From Ruminococcus sp. (lineage in GTDB: Bacteria > Bacillota > Clostridia > Oscillospirales > Acutalibacteraceae), in the NCBI GenBank assembly GCA_017457155.1, contig JAFTHZ010000003.1:1-43708 (forward strand): a stretch of 43,708 nucleotides of DNA. The letters run 5' to 3'. This document shows positions 27,763 to 36,565 of the stretch, in pieces. Each line of letters opens with the position of its first letter. Within the stretch, counting starts at the first letter, position 1. The notes under the pieces were generated by a model, which was given only the letters and a program-made list of their open reading frames with translations, had not been told where the DNA came from and searched no databases. Both the position numbers and the translations under genes were made by a program.

Positions 27763-30700
27763 TCAGTCGTTAACTCTGTCAACTGTGTACATATCAGAGT
27801 AAACTGTCAGGATCTCTCCATCTGCTGTCTGATACTTTGCCCATGCCTTAACAAAGTGGATCTGATCATCGAAGAAGGGACCTGTCCATGTGTATGTACC
27901 GATAGCGTTAACCTTGTCAACCTCTCTGTCGTACATACCGCTCTGGCCTGAACCTGTGTAGAACTTGCTCTCGTCATAGATTGTGTTCTGTACGGAGATA
28001 AGTCCTGCAGAGATGAACTTGACACCCATCTCCTCAGTAGGTACATACCAGCTGATGGAAACCTGACCGTAGGGATCTGCTATGTTGAAGGTATCAACAT
28101 TAGCAAGAACAGAGTACTCTATCTCTTCGTCCTCTGCTACGAATACAGCCTTGAGGATTGTGTCTGCTGCAGGATAGAAGCTAAACTCTGTTGCGTAGCT
28201 CTTGATGGATACTACGTTGCCCTTTGCGTCAACTGCTGCCCAGTAAGCGAACTTCTGGCCAGGCTCTGCTGCGTCTGCAACTACAGTTGTCTTGGAGTTT
28301 GCAAGATACTTGCCGTCCTTCATACCGCCGTTTACTGTGATCTTACCACCCTCAACGGTGATAGCTACGTATACGATCTGCTTTGCCCATACAGGTGTAA
28401 CTGTTACGTCCTCACCTGCTGCGATCTTCTCGGCGATCTCCTGTGCTGTCATGTTCCACTCTACGAAGTCGAAACCTGCGTGCATAGGACCATCAGGCAG
28501 AGCGATTGTATCTGTTGCGCTGTAGTACTGCTGATCCCAGATAGTGTTACCCTTGTCGTACAGGAATGTGACAAGCTGTGCGTCATCTATGGGAGTCTTA
28601 AACATAGCCTTGATTGTATCAGAACCTGATGCATAGAAGCTGTATGTAAGCTCTGTGGACAGGATCTTTCCGTCTGCTACATTGACCCAACCAACGAACT
28701 CATTGTCAGCGAGGCTCTGTGCCACAACTGTTACGTATGCATTGATTGGCATCTGTCTGTTGTAGTAGGAGGTACCCTGAGGTCTCTGTGGCCCATCATC
28801 AACGGAGATCGTGAAGCCTGAACCGCCTACGATTTCTATCTTCACAGTTCCTGCGGTTACGGGCTTGACTTCTGTAGCCTTCTTTGTATATATGGCTGTT
28901 ACTGTCAGGTCGCCTGTAATCTCCTCAAACGAGAAATCCCACTCCTTGAAGGTATAACCCTCAACCTCGGGTGCCTCGGGAGCTGTTGCAGCTGAGCCGT
29001 ATGCTACCTGCTGCTCGTCGATCACTGCGCCGTCCATAGCCTTGAAGGTTACGGTGTACTCGTTGACTGTTACGTCGTATCTTGCAACAGTAATTACATT
29101 TGATTTTATTTCAGTAAGATCTGCATCCCAACCCACAAATGTGTAGGTAAACTGTGCATCTGCCTCCATTGTGGGAGTAGGTGCGTTTACTGCGGGCTTG
29201 CCTTCCTCTACCTGCTCAACGCCAAGATACTTTCTGTCTGCATTCAGATAGACTACTGCGTAGCGTTTTGCTGCAGGCTCTGTTGCAGGAGGATCTGTCA
29301 CTACAGGTGTTGTGGTGGCAGGCTCTGTTGCAGGAGGATCTGTCACTACGGGTGCTGTGGTGGCAGGCTCTGTTGCAGGAGGATCTGTCACTACGGGTGC
29401 TGTGGTGGCAGGATCTGTTACGGGAGGATCTGTCACTACAGGAGGAGCTGTAGTAGCTTTAGCTGTTGTTGTAACGGCCTGAGTAGTTGTTGTAGTTTCT
29501 TCCTCGGTCTTCATGGTGTATGTATCAACTGTCCACTTACCGGAGGAATCCTCCTTCAGATAGTAGCCGGTGTTCTCAACAAAGGGACCGGGGATATCAA
29601 CTGTCTGAGGCTGGTTTGAGCCACCATTGAAGATAACATAGTCTACATCAGAAGGAACTGATATGGAATAAATATCCTGACCATATTCATTGGTAGAATG
29701 GTAGGTCATCTTTGTTCCGGGCCAGCTGGAGGTTACATCTCCGCCATCAACCCAGGAGTAACAATATACGCTGCCCCAGAAGTTATTGTTTGTGAAGTAA
29801 ATTGTAGTATACTCGGGATCTGTGGGAGTTGCCGTTGTGGATGTCACAGACTCTGTGGGAGTCTCCACAGCTGTGTATGCACCTGTGACATTGTGGTAGG
29901 TACCGCCCCACTCAAAGAGGAGCAGGATCTGGTCTTCTGCGTAAGTTACCTGCTCAGAAGCCCACTTGCCGTTGGACCCCTTGTCCCAGGTCTTCATGGT
30001 GGTAGCCTCTACGGGTATTTCTGTTTTGTATACCTTGAAGTTCTGTTTTGCGTTGCTCCAATAAGAAGAACCCAATGCGTACTGTGCAGTCTCGTCAGTA
30101 GCCACAAGGTCTGTGTCACCTGCCAGTCCTGAGCTATTCCAGTAATGAAGTGTGGGAACAAAGTCCTTGATATACTCAATAACACCGACATATACGGTCT
30201 TGTGAGTAGGTGCTGTAGTAGCAGGCTCTGTTGCAGGAGGATCTGTCACTACAGGTGCTGTAGTAGCAGGCTCTGTTGCAGGGGGATCTGTCACTACAGG
30301 TACTGTAGTAACAGGCTCTGTTGCGGGAGGCTCTGTGGGTTCCTGCTCCACATAGGTAGCGGATACATTGTGATACAGGTTGCTCCACTCAAACACCAGC
30401 AGAATCTGTCCGTCCACATAGGCTACGGATTCCTCGGCCCATCTGTCGTTCGAGGACTGTCTGAATGTCTTCATCTCTGTAGCAGTCGCAGGAATCTCTG
30501 TCTTGTAGATATTGAAGGTCTGCTTGTCTCCGCTCCAGTAAGCTGAGCCTACTGAATACTCATCTGTCTTGCCTGTTGCCAGAAGTGTGGCATCTCCTGC
30601 AAGACCTGTGGAGTTGTTCCAGTAATGAAGAGTAGGAATAAAGTCAGTTATATGCTCAACAACACCAACATATACAGTCTTTGTTGCAGGAGCAATCTCA

Positions 30701-33102
30701 GCGTCTGACAGGTCGAAGGAAACTGTAAGCTTCTTGGTTGATGTATCAAACTTGAATACGTATTTTCCGCCTGTGGCGTTGATTGTGCAGTCGCCTGCAG
30801 TTGTCTCCATGGTCCAGCGGTCTGCTGAATCAGTGAATGTGCCTGCGTTTCCGTACCATGTACCGTTTGCATCAATCTTAAATGTATAGGTGCCCGCTGC
30901 CAGTTCCTTGGTGACAGCATAGACTCCGTCCACATCAGTCTTGAGAAAGGCATCTGTTGCTTCCCAATCGTTGAAGGAACCCTTCAGATAGATTGTGGAG
31001 GTAGTCAAGGACAGGGTGTTGGCATTATTGTATGTGATGGTATATGTACCATCGCTGTTCATAACAAAAGTGAAGGTGCGGTAGGTACCATCATCATTGG
31101 CTGTGCCTATGATAGCCTTTGAACCGGAGGGCACTGTGTTGTCAATGGTCACTGTGCCGTCATCGTTAAGTGTCACAAATCCTGCAGTTGTGGATTCGCC
31201 CATAACAATTGTAGCGCCTTCATCAAAGCTGGGAGTAAAGGAGGTTACACTTGATGACATCAGGATGGTTGAGCCATCATTTGCAACTCCGCCTGCTGTG
31301 TTGCTGTTTGATGTGTTGTTGGCGTGGATTGTGAGTGTAACTCCATCAAATGCCTCTGATGTCAGGTTAACGATGTTCTTATCCATCACGCTGGCATTGG
31401 AGGAGAATCTGATTGTTACAGTTCTCAGCTTTCCATTATATACTCTTAAGGAGCTGTTTGCTCCACAAGCCTCAAGATACTCAATAAAGTCTGCATCTGT
31501 CACAGGATCCAAAACAATAGAATCTGCTGCAGTTGCACCCTTTGCCCAGTAATGGAGAGTGTTTGTTGAAGCGTCAAAATATACTCTGTTCTCTCTTGTC
31601 AGATATGTTGAGCCTGTAGAAGGATCCAGAATACGATATGTGCTGTTTGTGAGCACAGAGGGAATGTTCTGGACGGGTGTCACAACATTATCATCATCTG
31701 TAAGGTTGAAAGTATCAACTGCCTGATAGTTCATGCTTGTGAGGAGTGTATCCCATGCATCAGGAAGCTCAACCTTAACTGTTACACTCTTTCCGCCGGG
31801 CATAACCTGGGTCTTGTTACGGGAGCTGTCGCCTGTAACTATAAAATCGGTGTTGCCCTTGTACATGGTTGCGCCTGTCTCTACGGTGGGATTAGTGATA
31901 CCGCTCATCCATGCAGGAGAAGAGGTAACAGCCGCTCCCTCAGACTCGGTCGCAACCAGCTGATCATAGACTTCTTTCAGGCTTTTGCCGCTTGTGAGGG
32001 CTCCGCCTGTGTTTGCATAGTAATATGCGTATGCTCGCATCCACATGGGACGGCGGGCAGTCTCAATAAGAGCATCCTCCAGGAGATCCTTGGTCTTGTA
32101 GCGGGTTCCAAGAACCTTTGCTACAGGCTCAGTGATGAATACTGTGCGGTGGGTGTTCTTGTAGTCCTCGGAGCTTGCGCTTCCAAGTCCGCCCAGGTTC
32201 TTCTCGGTGATATCCCATGCGAGAACCTTCATAACCTCCTCAGGAAGGTCTGTGGCAGGAGTCAGGTTATTACCCCACATTGAGAAAGTTGTTGCTGTGA
32301 AGGTGCTGTCGTTAAGATCATAACCTGCAACAACATTGTGAGGCTCCCAGCCTGCGTCCAGACATGCCTGGTCGTTCTCTGAGAATACCAGAGGCTGAAC
32401 ATTACCGAAGGCACTGTCTCGCTGCTGCGAAACACCTGCAAGGTTTATCAGTGCAAACTCAATAAATCTACCTAAAGCGATGTTCACTTCCTCAGTAGTC
32501 ATACCCTGAGTATTGTCAACCCCAACCTGACGGGCAACAGGGCCGTTTGCAAAAGCCATGGGAGTCAGGTTGCTGTCAATGATTGAGCTCATATAGCCCT
32601 CATCATCCATTGCTTTGACATAAGCAATACAGAGAGGAAGATGCTCAGCAGAGCATCCTGCCATAATTGCATTGACTGCTACCTGATAGGTGTTGATTGT
32701 TCTGCCTGTGGCTTCGATTGTAGCGATAACCTCATCCTCTGCATAGGGAGTATATCGCAGGAACTTCTCAACTTTAAGAGTTGTGGGAGGAATAATAGGC
32801 ATACCGTCTGTCTGGCCAAGACCCTCGTAATAGTCCTGCACCTCGTGGTATGCACCTGTCAGCACAATATCCTTATATGTTGTGCTCTGGCCTGTTGTGC
32901 TTACGGGAGAAACAACCTTGAATCTGTTGTTCTGAGGCTCAAGGCAGTCACAATCGTCCTCTGCACAATTCAGGTCTTCGTATGTACCGTCAAAGTCGTC
33001 TGCATACGCAGCGCTTGCTGTAAATGACATAGACATAATGCTCATCAGAGTCATCAGACACAGCAATATTGCGATAGCACGACTAAATAATTTAGATTTC
33101 AT
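27763..33102 (-). CDS. Giant secreted protein: DGLPVVPPT-type domain fused to starch-binding-like and InlB-type modules
   Basis: 1779 residues. Order: signal peptide (cut near 32); domain shared with the next gene (about 65-470), with TDGMPIIPPT, RTINTYQVAVNAIMAGCSAE, NGPVARQVGV and TARRPMWMRAYAYYYANTGG; a beta domain; a CBM48/X25-like module (TIYLKGSFNDWEA, near 700); two copies of a 110-residue module (TVYVGV..PTLHYWN..GLAGD, near 807 and 969); a CBM26-like starch-binding module (IYFTNNNFWGSVYCYSW, near 1097); Thr/Pro-rich linkers of 15-residue repeats; InlB-type repeats (YTFKEWDF, FVEWNM and similar, about 1280-1660); and a C-terminal beta domain. No dockerin or LPXTG anchor. An extracellular protein that probably binds alpha-glucan; the enzymatic role of the N-terminal domain is unknown. 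Confidence 0.85.
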   Translation of the reverse strand: MKSKLFSRAIAILLCLMTLMSIMSMSFTASAAYADDFDGTYEDLNCAEDDCDCLEPQNNRFKVVSPVSTTGQSTTYKDIVLTGAYHEVQDYYEGLGQTDGMPIIPPTTLKVEKFLRYTPYAEDEVIATIEATGRTINTYQVAVNAIMAGCSAEHLPLCIAYVKAMDDEGYMSSIIDSNLTPMAFANGPVARQVGVDNTQGMTTEEVNIALGRFIEFALINLAGVSQQRDSAFGNVQPLVFSENDQACLDAGWEPHNVVAGYDLNDSTFTATTFSMWGNNLTPATDLPEEVMKVLAWDITEKNLGGLGSASSEDYKNTHRTVFITEPVAKVLGTRYKTKDLLEDALIETARRPMWMRAYAYYYANTGGALTSGKSLKEVYDQLVATESEGAAVTSSPAWMSGITNPTVETGATMYKGNTDFIVTGDSSRNKTQVMPGGKSVTVKVELPDAWDTLLTSMNYQAVDTFNLTDDDNVVTPVQNIPSVLTNSTYRILDPSTGSTYLTRENRVYFDASTNTLHYWAKGATAADSIVLDPVTDADFIEYLEACGANSSLRVYNGKLRTVTIRFSSNASVMDKNIVNLTSEAFDGVTLTIHANNTSNSNTAGGVANDGSTILMSSSVTSFTPSFDEGATIVMGESTTAGFVTLNDDGTVTIDNTVPSGSKAIIGTANDDGTYRTFTFVMNSDGTYTITYNNANTLSLTTSTIYLKGSFNDWEATDAFLKTDVDGVYAVTKELAAGTYTFKIDANGTWYGNAGTFTDSADRWTMETTAGDCTINATGGKYVFKFDTSTKKLTVSFDLSDAEIAPATKTVYVGVVEHITDFIPTLHYWNNSTGLAGDATLLATGKTDEYSVGSAYWSGDKQTFNIYKTEIPATATEMKTFRQSSNDRWAEESVAYVDGQILLVFEWSNLYHNVSATYVEQEPTEPPATEPVTTVPVVTDPPATEPATTAPVVTDPPATEPATTAPTHKTVYVGVIEYIKDFVPTLHYWNSSGLAGDTDLVATDETAQYALGSSYWSNAKQNFKVYKTEIPVEATTMKTWDKGSNGKWASEQVTYAEDQILLLFEWGGTYHNVTGAYTAVETPTESVTSTTATPTDPEYTTIYFTNNNFWGSVYCYSWVDGGDVTSSWPGTKMTYHSTNEYGQDIYSISVPSDVDYVIFNGGSNQPQTVDIPGPFVENTGYYLKEDSSGKWTVDTYTMKTEEETTTTTQAVTTTAKATTAPPVVTDPPVTDPATTAPVVTDPPATEPATTAPVVTDPPATEPATTTPVVTDPPATEPAAKRYAVVYLNADRKYLGVEQVEEGKPAVNAPTPTMEADAQFTYTFVGWDADLTEIKSNVITVARYDVTVNEYTVTFKAMDGAVIDEQQVAYGSAATAPEAPEVEGYTFKEWDFSFEEITGDLTVTAIYTKKATEVKPVTAGTVKIEIVGGSGFTISVDDGPQRPQGTSYYNRQMPINAYVTVVAQSLADNEFVGWVNVADGKILSTELTYSFYASGSDTIKAMFKTPIDDAQLVTFLYDKGNTIWDQQYYSATDTIALPDGPMHAGFDFVEWNMTAQEIAEKIAAGEDVTVTPVWAKQIVYVAITVEGGKITVNGGMKDGKYLANSKTTVVADAAEPGQKFAYWAAVDAKGNVVSIKSYATEFSFYPAADTILKAVFVAEDEEIEYSVLANVDTFNIADPYGQVSISWYVPTEEMGVKFISAGLISVQNTIYDESKFYTGSGQSGMYDREVDKVNAIGTYTWTGPFFDDQIHFVKAWAKYQTADGEILTVYSDMYTVDRVND
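29273..29452. repeat. 45-bp tandem repeats coding a Pro/Thr-rich linker (array 1)
   Basis: Units start at 29273, 29318, 29363 and 29408, exactly 45 bases apart, and code for ATTAPVVTDPPATEP-type units in the giant protein. Confidence 0.9.
30221..30345. repeat. 45-bp tandem repeats coding a Pro/Thr-rich linker (array 2)
   Basis: Units start at 30221, 30266 and 30311 with the same 45-base period and nearly the same unit as the array at 29273-29452. Confidence 0.9.
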
Positions 33103-33130
33103 GTTACCATCCTTTCTGTAATAACGACAG

Positions 33131-33148
33131 GGCTGAAAAACTTTTCAG
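33131..33148. other. Hairpin between the UGSC-like gene and the giant gene
   Basis: GCTGAAAA and TTTTCAGC face each other with a two-base gap in the 82-base spacer. It could be an RNA processing or stability element; no T-run marks it as a terminator. Confidence 0.4.
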
Positions 33149-33184
33149 CATAAAGATTATCGTTTTCCAAATACTGCTGTACTG

Positions 33185-35146
33185 TTACTGTGATAGCTTG
33201 CAACTGTTAAGTGTGGGGTAGCCCAGCTCTCTCATGAGAGAGGACCACTCAGAGGGAAGCTCGATCTCATAGGATGCGCAGTCGCCGCCTGGCATAACCT
33301 GTGCCTCCTTGCTGATGTCGCCGCCTGTGATAACAATGCCTGTTGCACCCTTGTCCATGGTCTGGGTTGTATCGATCTTGTCAAAGGGAACAATCGCACT
33401 GAGCCAGGGAGGAGCTGTTGTTGAGCCTACGATATCGGCTTCAACGTTCTCTGTTGACTCACCACCCTTGAGTGCATAATAGTGATCATCAAAGGATGTG
33501 TTCAGGTGAATCTTGCTTCCTGTGTTTGCCCAGTAGTGAGCGTAGGTACGCATCCACAGGGGTCTGCGAGCAGTGTTTATGAGCGCATCCTCGAAGGTGT
33601 CCTTTGAGGAGTAACCCTCTGCCATAGTCTGGGCAGCGTCTGCTGTGAGCCAGAGCATACGGGGAACACGAGGATTGGTGTTACCAAGGCCATTCTGCTG
33701 TTTCTCAGTGATATCCCAAGCAACAAGCTGCATAGCCTTGTCAGGCTCTTCTGTACCAATAGTCACGCTGTTGCCCCATGTGATGGTGGATCCGCAGGTG
33801 ACAACATTATCGTTAAGGCTGAAGCCCTTTGTTACGTGATAGGGATCCCAGCCGATATCCAGACAGGTCTGCTCATCCTCAGCAAAGGCAAAGGGTAACA
33901 TATAGCCGAAGGTACCCATGCGGTTTTCCTTGATTTTGTAACCTGCAAGGTTAAGCATTGCAAGGGAGATGTATCTGCCGAGAAGCTTGTTAGCCTCTTC
34001 GTTAATCATACCATCCTCATAGGAAATTCCCAGCTGACGAGCAATAGGACCGCTGATAAGAGAATAGGGGGTCCATGCGTGGGTACTCTGGAGAGGTTTG
34101 TAGAAGTTACCGTTACCAAAGCACTTTGTAATTGCAATACAAAGAGGCATATACTCAGCAGGACAACCTGCCATAATAGCATTGACTGCCACCTGATATG
34201 CAGTGATGGTGCGGTTTGCAGGAGGAACATCCTGCAGCTCTCCGCTGTAGCTTGTGCAAACATAGTCGGTTGCCTCATAAGGAGTGAAGGTCAGATAGTA
34301 GTCAACCTTGTCCTTTGTGGGAGGAACAACAGGAAGTCCGTCGGACATCTCGTTAACTTCGAAGAACTCCTGTACTCTCTGGTAGGAACCTGTGAAGATA
34401 ACATGGTCATAGGCAACATTTGTGGATGCTGCCAGGCTATCGATCTCCTCCTGAGTAATCTGTGTTGTGAGAGCTGTCACAACCTGATCATAGAGGATGT
34501 CACGAGCCTTCTGCTCCTGAACTGCTGTTTCGTCAGCAGCAAATGCTCCGGGGTATGCAGCAGTTCTCACAACAGGAACACCACGGCTGACGCCTGTAGA
34601 CTGAATCTGTGCAATAAAGGTCTCTGCACCAACAACAACTGCGGGAATACCGATATACTCCGCAGCAAGTGCGTTACCTGTTTCCTTGACGGTACAGATA
34701 CCGCAGCCGCAGTTACCGGAGATAACTGCATCTACGCCGTAATCCTTAAGCTTCTGCTGGAAGTCCTTGGACTGCTGGCTCTGGTTGTTAGGGTTGAATG
34801 TACCGCCCTTGCCAATCTCGTCCATGTAGTAGGTTTTGCAACCAAATTCTTCCTCAAGCATATCCCTGAGGATTGCATGTGTTACAGAGGCCGAGAAACT
34901 TCCACCAACAAGTGCGATTGTCTTGCCCTCAAGAGAATCAAGACGTGCCGGCTGCTCAATGGACTCAATTGTGGAACCCGAAGGCACAGGAGACACTATC
35001 TCATACTTATTCTCTGTGGGCTCAAGGCTTGTCTGTGCTGCTGTTTCTTCTGCCGCAAAAGCTGTCATTCCTATGGTAGTCATAGATATGACACTAAGCA
35101 AACACAGAATCAGCGATAACAAACGCTTTGAGATGTTTGATTTCAT
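33185..35146 (-). CDS. Secreted UGSC-like thiol domain joined to a DGLPVVPPT-type domain
   Basis: 653 residues. A signal peptide (cut near 32) is followed by a domain at about 69-255: GKTIALVGGSFSASVT, then GNCGCGICTVKETGNALA (Cys near 147-152), then YIGIPAVVVGAETF. This matches the UGSC family, a thiol/selenol group whose signature is Sec/Cys-Gly-Ser-Cys followed by Thr; here it is CGIC with Cys codons, not TGA. Residues about 260-650 are the second domain (MSDGLPVVPPT near 272, AYQVAVNAIMAGCPAE, GPIARQLGI, TARRPLWMRTYAHYW), shared with the giant protein. A redox or cofactor role is inferred; its extracytoplasmic location is unusual. Second gene of a three-gene operon. Confidence 0.8.
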   Translation of the reverse strand: MKSNISKRLLSLILCLLSVISMTTIGMTAFAAEETAAQTSLEPTENKYEIVSPVPSGSTIESIEQPARLDSLEGKTIALVGGSFSASVTHAILRDMLEEEFGCKTYYMDEIGKGGTFNPNNQSQQSKDFQQKLKDYGVDAVISGNCGCGICTVKETGNALAAEYIGIPAVVVGAETFIAQIQSTGVSRGVPVVRTAAYPGAFAADETAVQEQKARDILYDQVVTALTTQITQEEIDSLAASTNVAYDHVIFTGSYQRVQEFFEVNEMSDGLPVVPPTKDKVDYYLTFTPYEATDYVCTSYSGELQDVPPANRTITAYQVAVNAIMAGCPAEYMPLCIAITKCFGNGNFYKPLQSTHAWTPYSLISGPIARQLGISYEDGMINEEANKLLGRYISLAMLNLAGYKIKENRMGTFGYMLPFAFAEDEQTCLDIGWDPYHVTKGFSLNDNVVTCGSTITWGNSVTIGTEEPDKAMQLVAWDITEKQQNGLGNTNPRVPRMLWLTADAAQTMAEGYSSKDTFEDALINTARRPLWMRTYAHYWANTGSKIHLNTSFDDHYYALKGGESTENVEADIVGSTTAPPWLSAIVPFDKIDTTQTMDKGATGIVITGGDISKEAQVMPGGDCASYEIELPSEWSSLMRELGYPTLNSCKLSQ

Positions 35147-35178
35147 GAAACCATCCTTTCAAAATATTTTTTAATATA

Positions 35179-35214
35179 AAAACTGAATAATTACTTCGCC
35201 CTTTATTCAGTTTT
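35179..35214 (-). terminator. Internal hairpin between the membrane-anchored gene and the UGSC-like gene
   Basis: AAAACTGAATAA pairs with TTATTCAGTTTT, a perfect 12-bp stem. On the minus strand it is followed by TATATTAAAAAAT, so it may be a leaky terminator or an RNA-stability element that sets the ratio of the two parts of the operon. Confidence 0.5.
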
Positions 35215-35241
35215 ATATACAGGCTTTGTGCAAGGTCCGAT

Positions 35242-36138
35242 TTACTCCTCTGTGAAGTAGGAATTGTTGTCAGGCTCTGTGGCTTCGGGCAGGTTCTCGG
35301 GAGTATAGAAGGTAACATCTCCGAAGAACTCGTCCGCAAAGATAGAGTCCGTGGTAGTATCATCAAGGAACTTAATGTTGCCCTTGCCGTCAAACTCATA
35401 GCCCACTGTGTATTCAGTCTCCTTGTCTGTCACAGGGCTGAAAGTAAGCTTTCCGTCAGCGGCTGTGTAGGCATAGTACATATACCTGTCAAGCATCAGG
35501 TCCTCGCTCTCGTAGTGAATGACCATTATTCCGTCATCAGTAAACTCCACATTCTGAAGGTAGGAAATTGAATAGTAATAATAAGCCAAAGTACGCTCAT
35601 TGGTTGCCCATTCTCCCACAAGGGACTTGTCTATGTTATAGCTCTCATAAGATTCCTTTGTATAATCAGGAACCTTTGCCTGCTCCAGAACATAAATCTC
35701 GTCCTCATGAACCTCTCCTGTCTCCTCATCGGTGTATCCGGGATACACCAGAGTCACCTTGGCATTACCCAAAAGCTTTGAACCTGTTATCTTATAATCC
35801 AGATCCACAGAGCCCAGGTTTATCATCTCCCCTGACTCTGTTTCAACGAATTTATACTCATAATACTCAATACCCCCCGCGTAGCAGGTCTTCCATGTGC
35901 CCTGTCCGTAGCGTCCGGGCTTTTCAAATACATAGTAGACCCTGTCTGCCTCCGCTACCTCATCGGCTGTAGACTGCTCTACCTCAGGGTTCACAGTCAG
36001 CTCCCATGAACCTGTAATTGATTTTGGAAAAACAAAGGAGCAGGCGATCACAACACCTGCAACAACAAGCACACATCCCAGTATTGAAAGTACCAGAAAA
36101 AGTCTATTTGACTTAAGCTTTGCAATTAAAGACTTCAT
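35242..36138 (-). CDS. Membrane-anchored extracytoplasmic protein of unknown function
   Basis: 298 residues with a short basic cytoplasmic head, one membrane segment at about 14-36 (LFLVLSILGCVLVVAGVVIA) and an outside part. The outside part contains two similar lipocalin-like halves: ITGSWELTVNPE with YYVFEKPGRYGQGTW, and LVGEWATNERTL with VEFTDDGIMVIHYESE. This GxW..F..DG pattern is common in small ligand-binding or sensor-like proteins of Firmicutes. It is the first gene of the operon with the UGSC-like protein and the giant protein, so it may anchor or bind a ligand or partner of these. No family name can be given with certainty. Confidence 0.7.
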   Translation of the reverse strand: MKSLIAKLKSNRLFLVLSILGCVLVVAGVVIACSFVFPKSITGSWELTVNPEVEQSTADEVAEADRVYYVFEKPGRYGQGTWKTCYAGGIEYYEYKFVETESGEMINLGSVDLDYKITGSKLLGNAKVTLVYPGYTDEETGEVHEDEIYVLEQAKVPDYTKESYESYNIDKSLVGEWATNERTLAYYYYSISYLQNVEFTDDGIMVIHYESEDLMLDRYMYYAYTAADGKLTFSPVTDKETEYTVGYEFDGKGNIKFLDDTTTDSIFADEFFGDVTFYTPENLPEATEPDNNSYFTEE

Positions 36139-36158
36139 AACAACTAAACACCTTCTAT

Positions 36159-36172
36159 GTAATATATATTAC
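36159..36172. promoter_or_regulatory. 14-bp palindrome just after the -10 box
   Basis: GTAATATATATTAC is a perfect palindrome at the expected RNA start of the operon. It may be a second operator, or a chance event in AT-rich DNA. Confidence 0.35.
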
Positions 36173-36173
36173 A

Positions 36174-36203
36174 AGTATAAAACGAACACTGTTCGTGTGT
36201 CAA
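36174..36203 (-). promoter_or_regulatory. Promoter with palindromic operator for the UGSC-like operon
   Basis: Minus strand TTGACA (36203-36198), an 18-base spacer, and TATACT (36179-36174). The spacer contains the perfect 15-base palindrome ACGAACACTGTTCGT (36182-36196), the layout of a TetR- or MarR-type operator that blocks polymerase. No regulator gene is adjacent. Confidence 0.75.
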
Positions 36204-36477
36204 GGAAGCCTCAGTTTTTTCGGAGATAAGACCATATAAAGAGCCTTTGCTTTGTGCAACTTAAACAAGGGATTCGGAAACACTTCACAAAAGCCGTTGT
36301 GCCACATTATAACTATCTTCTGAGTCTGCTTAATTTTTCACAATTTATCTTATTTTTTGCTCACGCAAATACTGATTTTTCGTCGATAATCCCACTCCAA
36401 TACGGTACAATTCTCGTTTATTTTATCAGACAGACCAAAAGGATACTCCCATCCTGTAAATCCGAATATCAGTCACA

Positions 36478-36515
36478 GAAAAAAATGACCGCCTGAACTT
36501 TACGCTCAAGCGGTC
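36478..36515 (-). terminator. Terminator after the HExxH membrane protein gene
   Basis: GACCGC (36487-36492) pairs with GCGGTC (36510-36515), and the minus-strand product is followed by a run of seven T. The stretch 36204-36477 holds no supported feature. Confidence 0.75.
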
Positions 36516-36565
36516 CTTATTATTACTATATTCGATTTTCTGAGTCTATGAAGAGTATCATTGCA

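Noticed and set aside
29273-30345. Regular 45-base repeats as a possible CRISPR array
   Set aside because: The units are directly adjacent, have no spacers and code for a Pro/Thr-rich linker in frame.
34690-34730. Selenocysteine codon in the UGSC-like gene
   Set aside because: All signature positions are TGC or TGT; there is no in-frame TGA, so no Sec insertion.
34079-35119. Long open frame (346 codons) on the plus strand opposite the UGSC-like gene
   Set aside because: It is the mirror of a coding gene with signal peptide and conserved motifs; it has no ribosome site and its protein is Cys/Leu-rich without any recognisable domain.
36182-36196. The palindrome as a LexA/DinR SOS box
   Set aside because: The CGAAC and GTTCG halves are separated by three bases, while the Gram-positive LexA box needs four.
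36254-36496. 80-codon plus-strand frame in the gap before the HExxH gene
   Set aside because: No ribosome site, no promoter, and its end runs into the terminator hairpin of the gene on the other strand.
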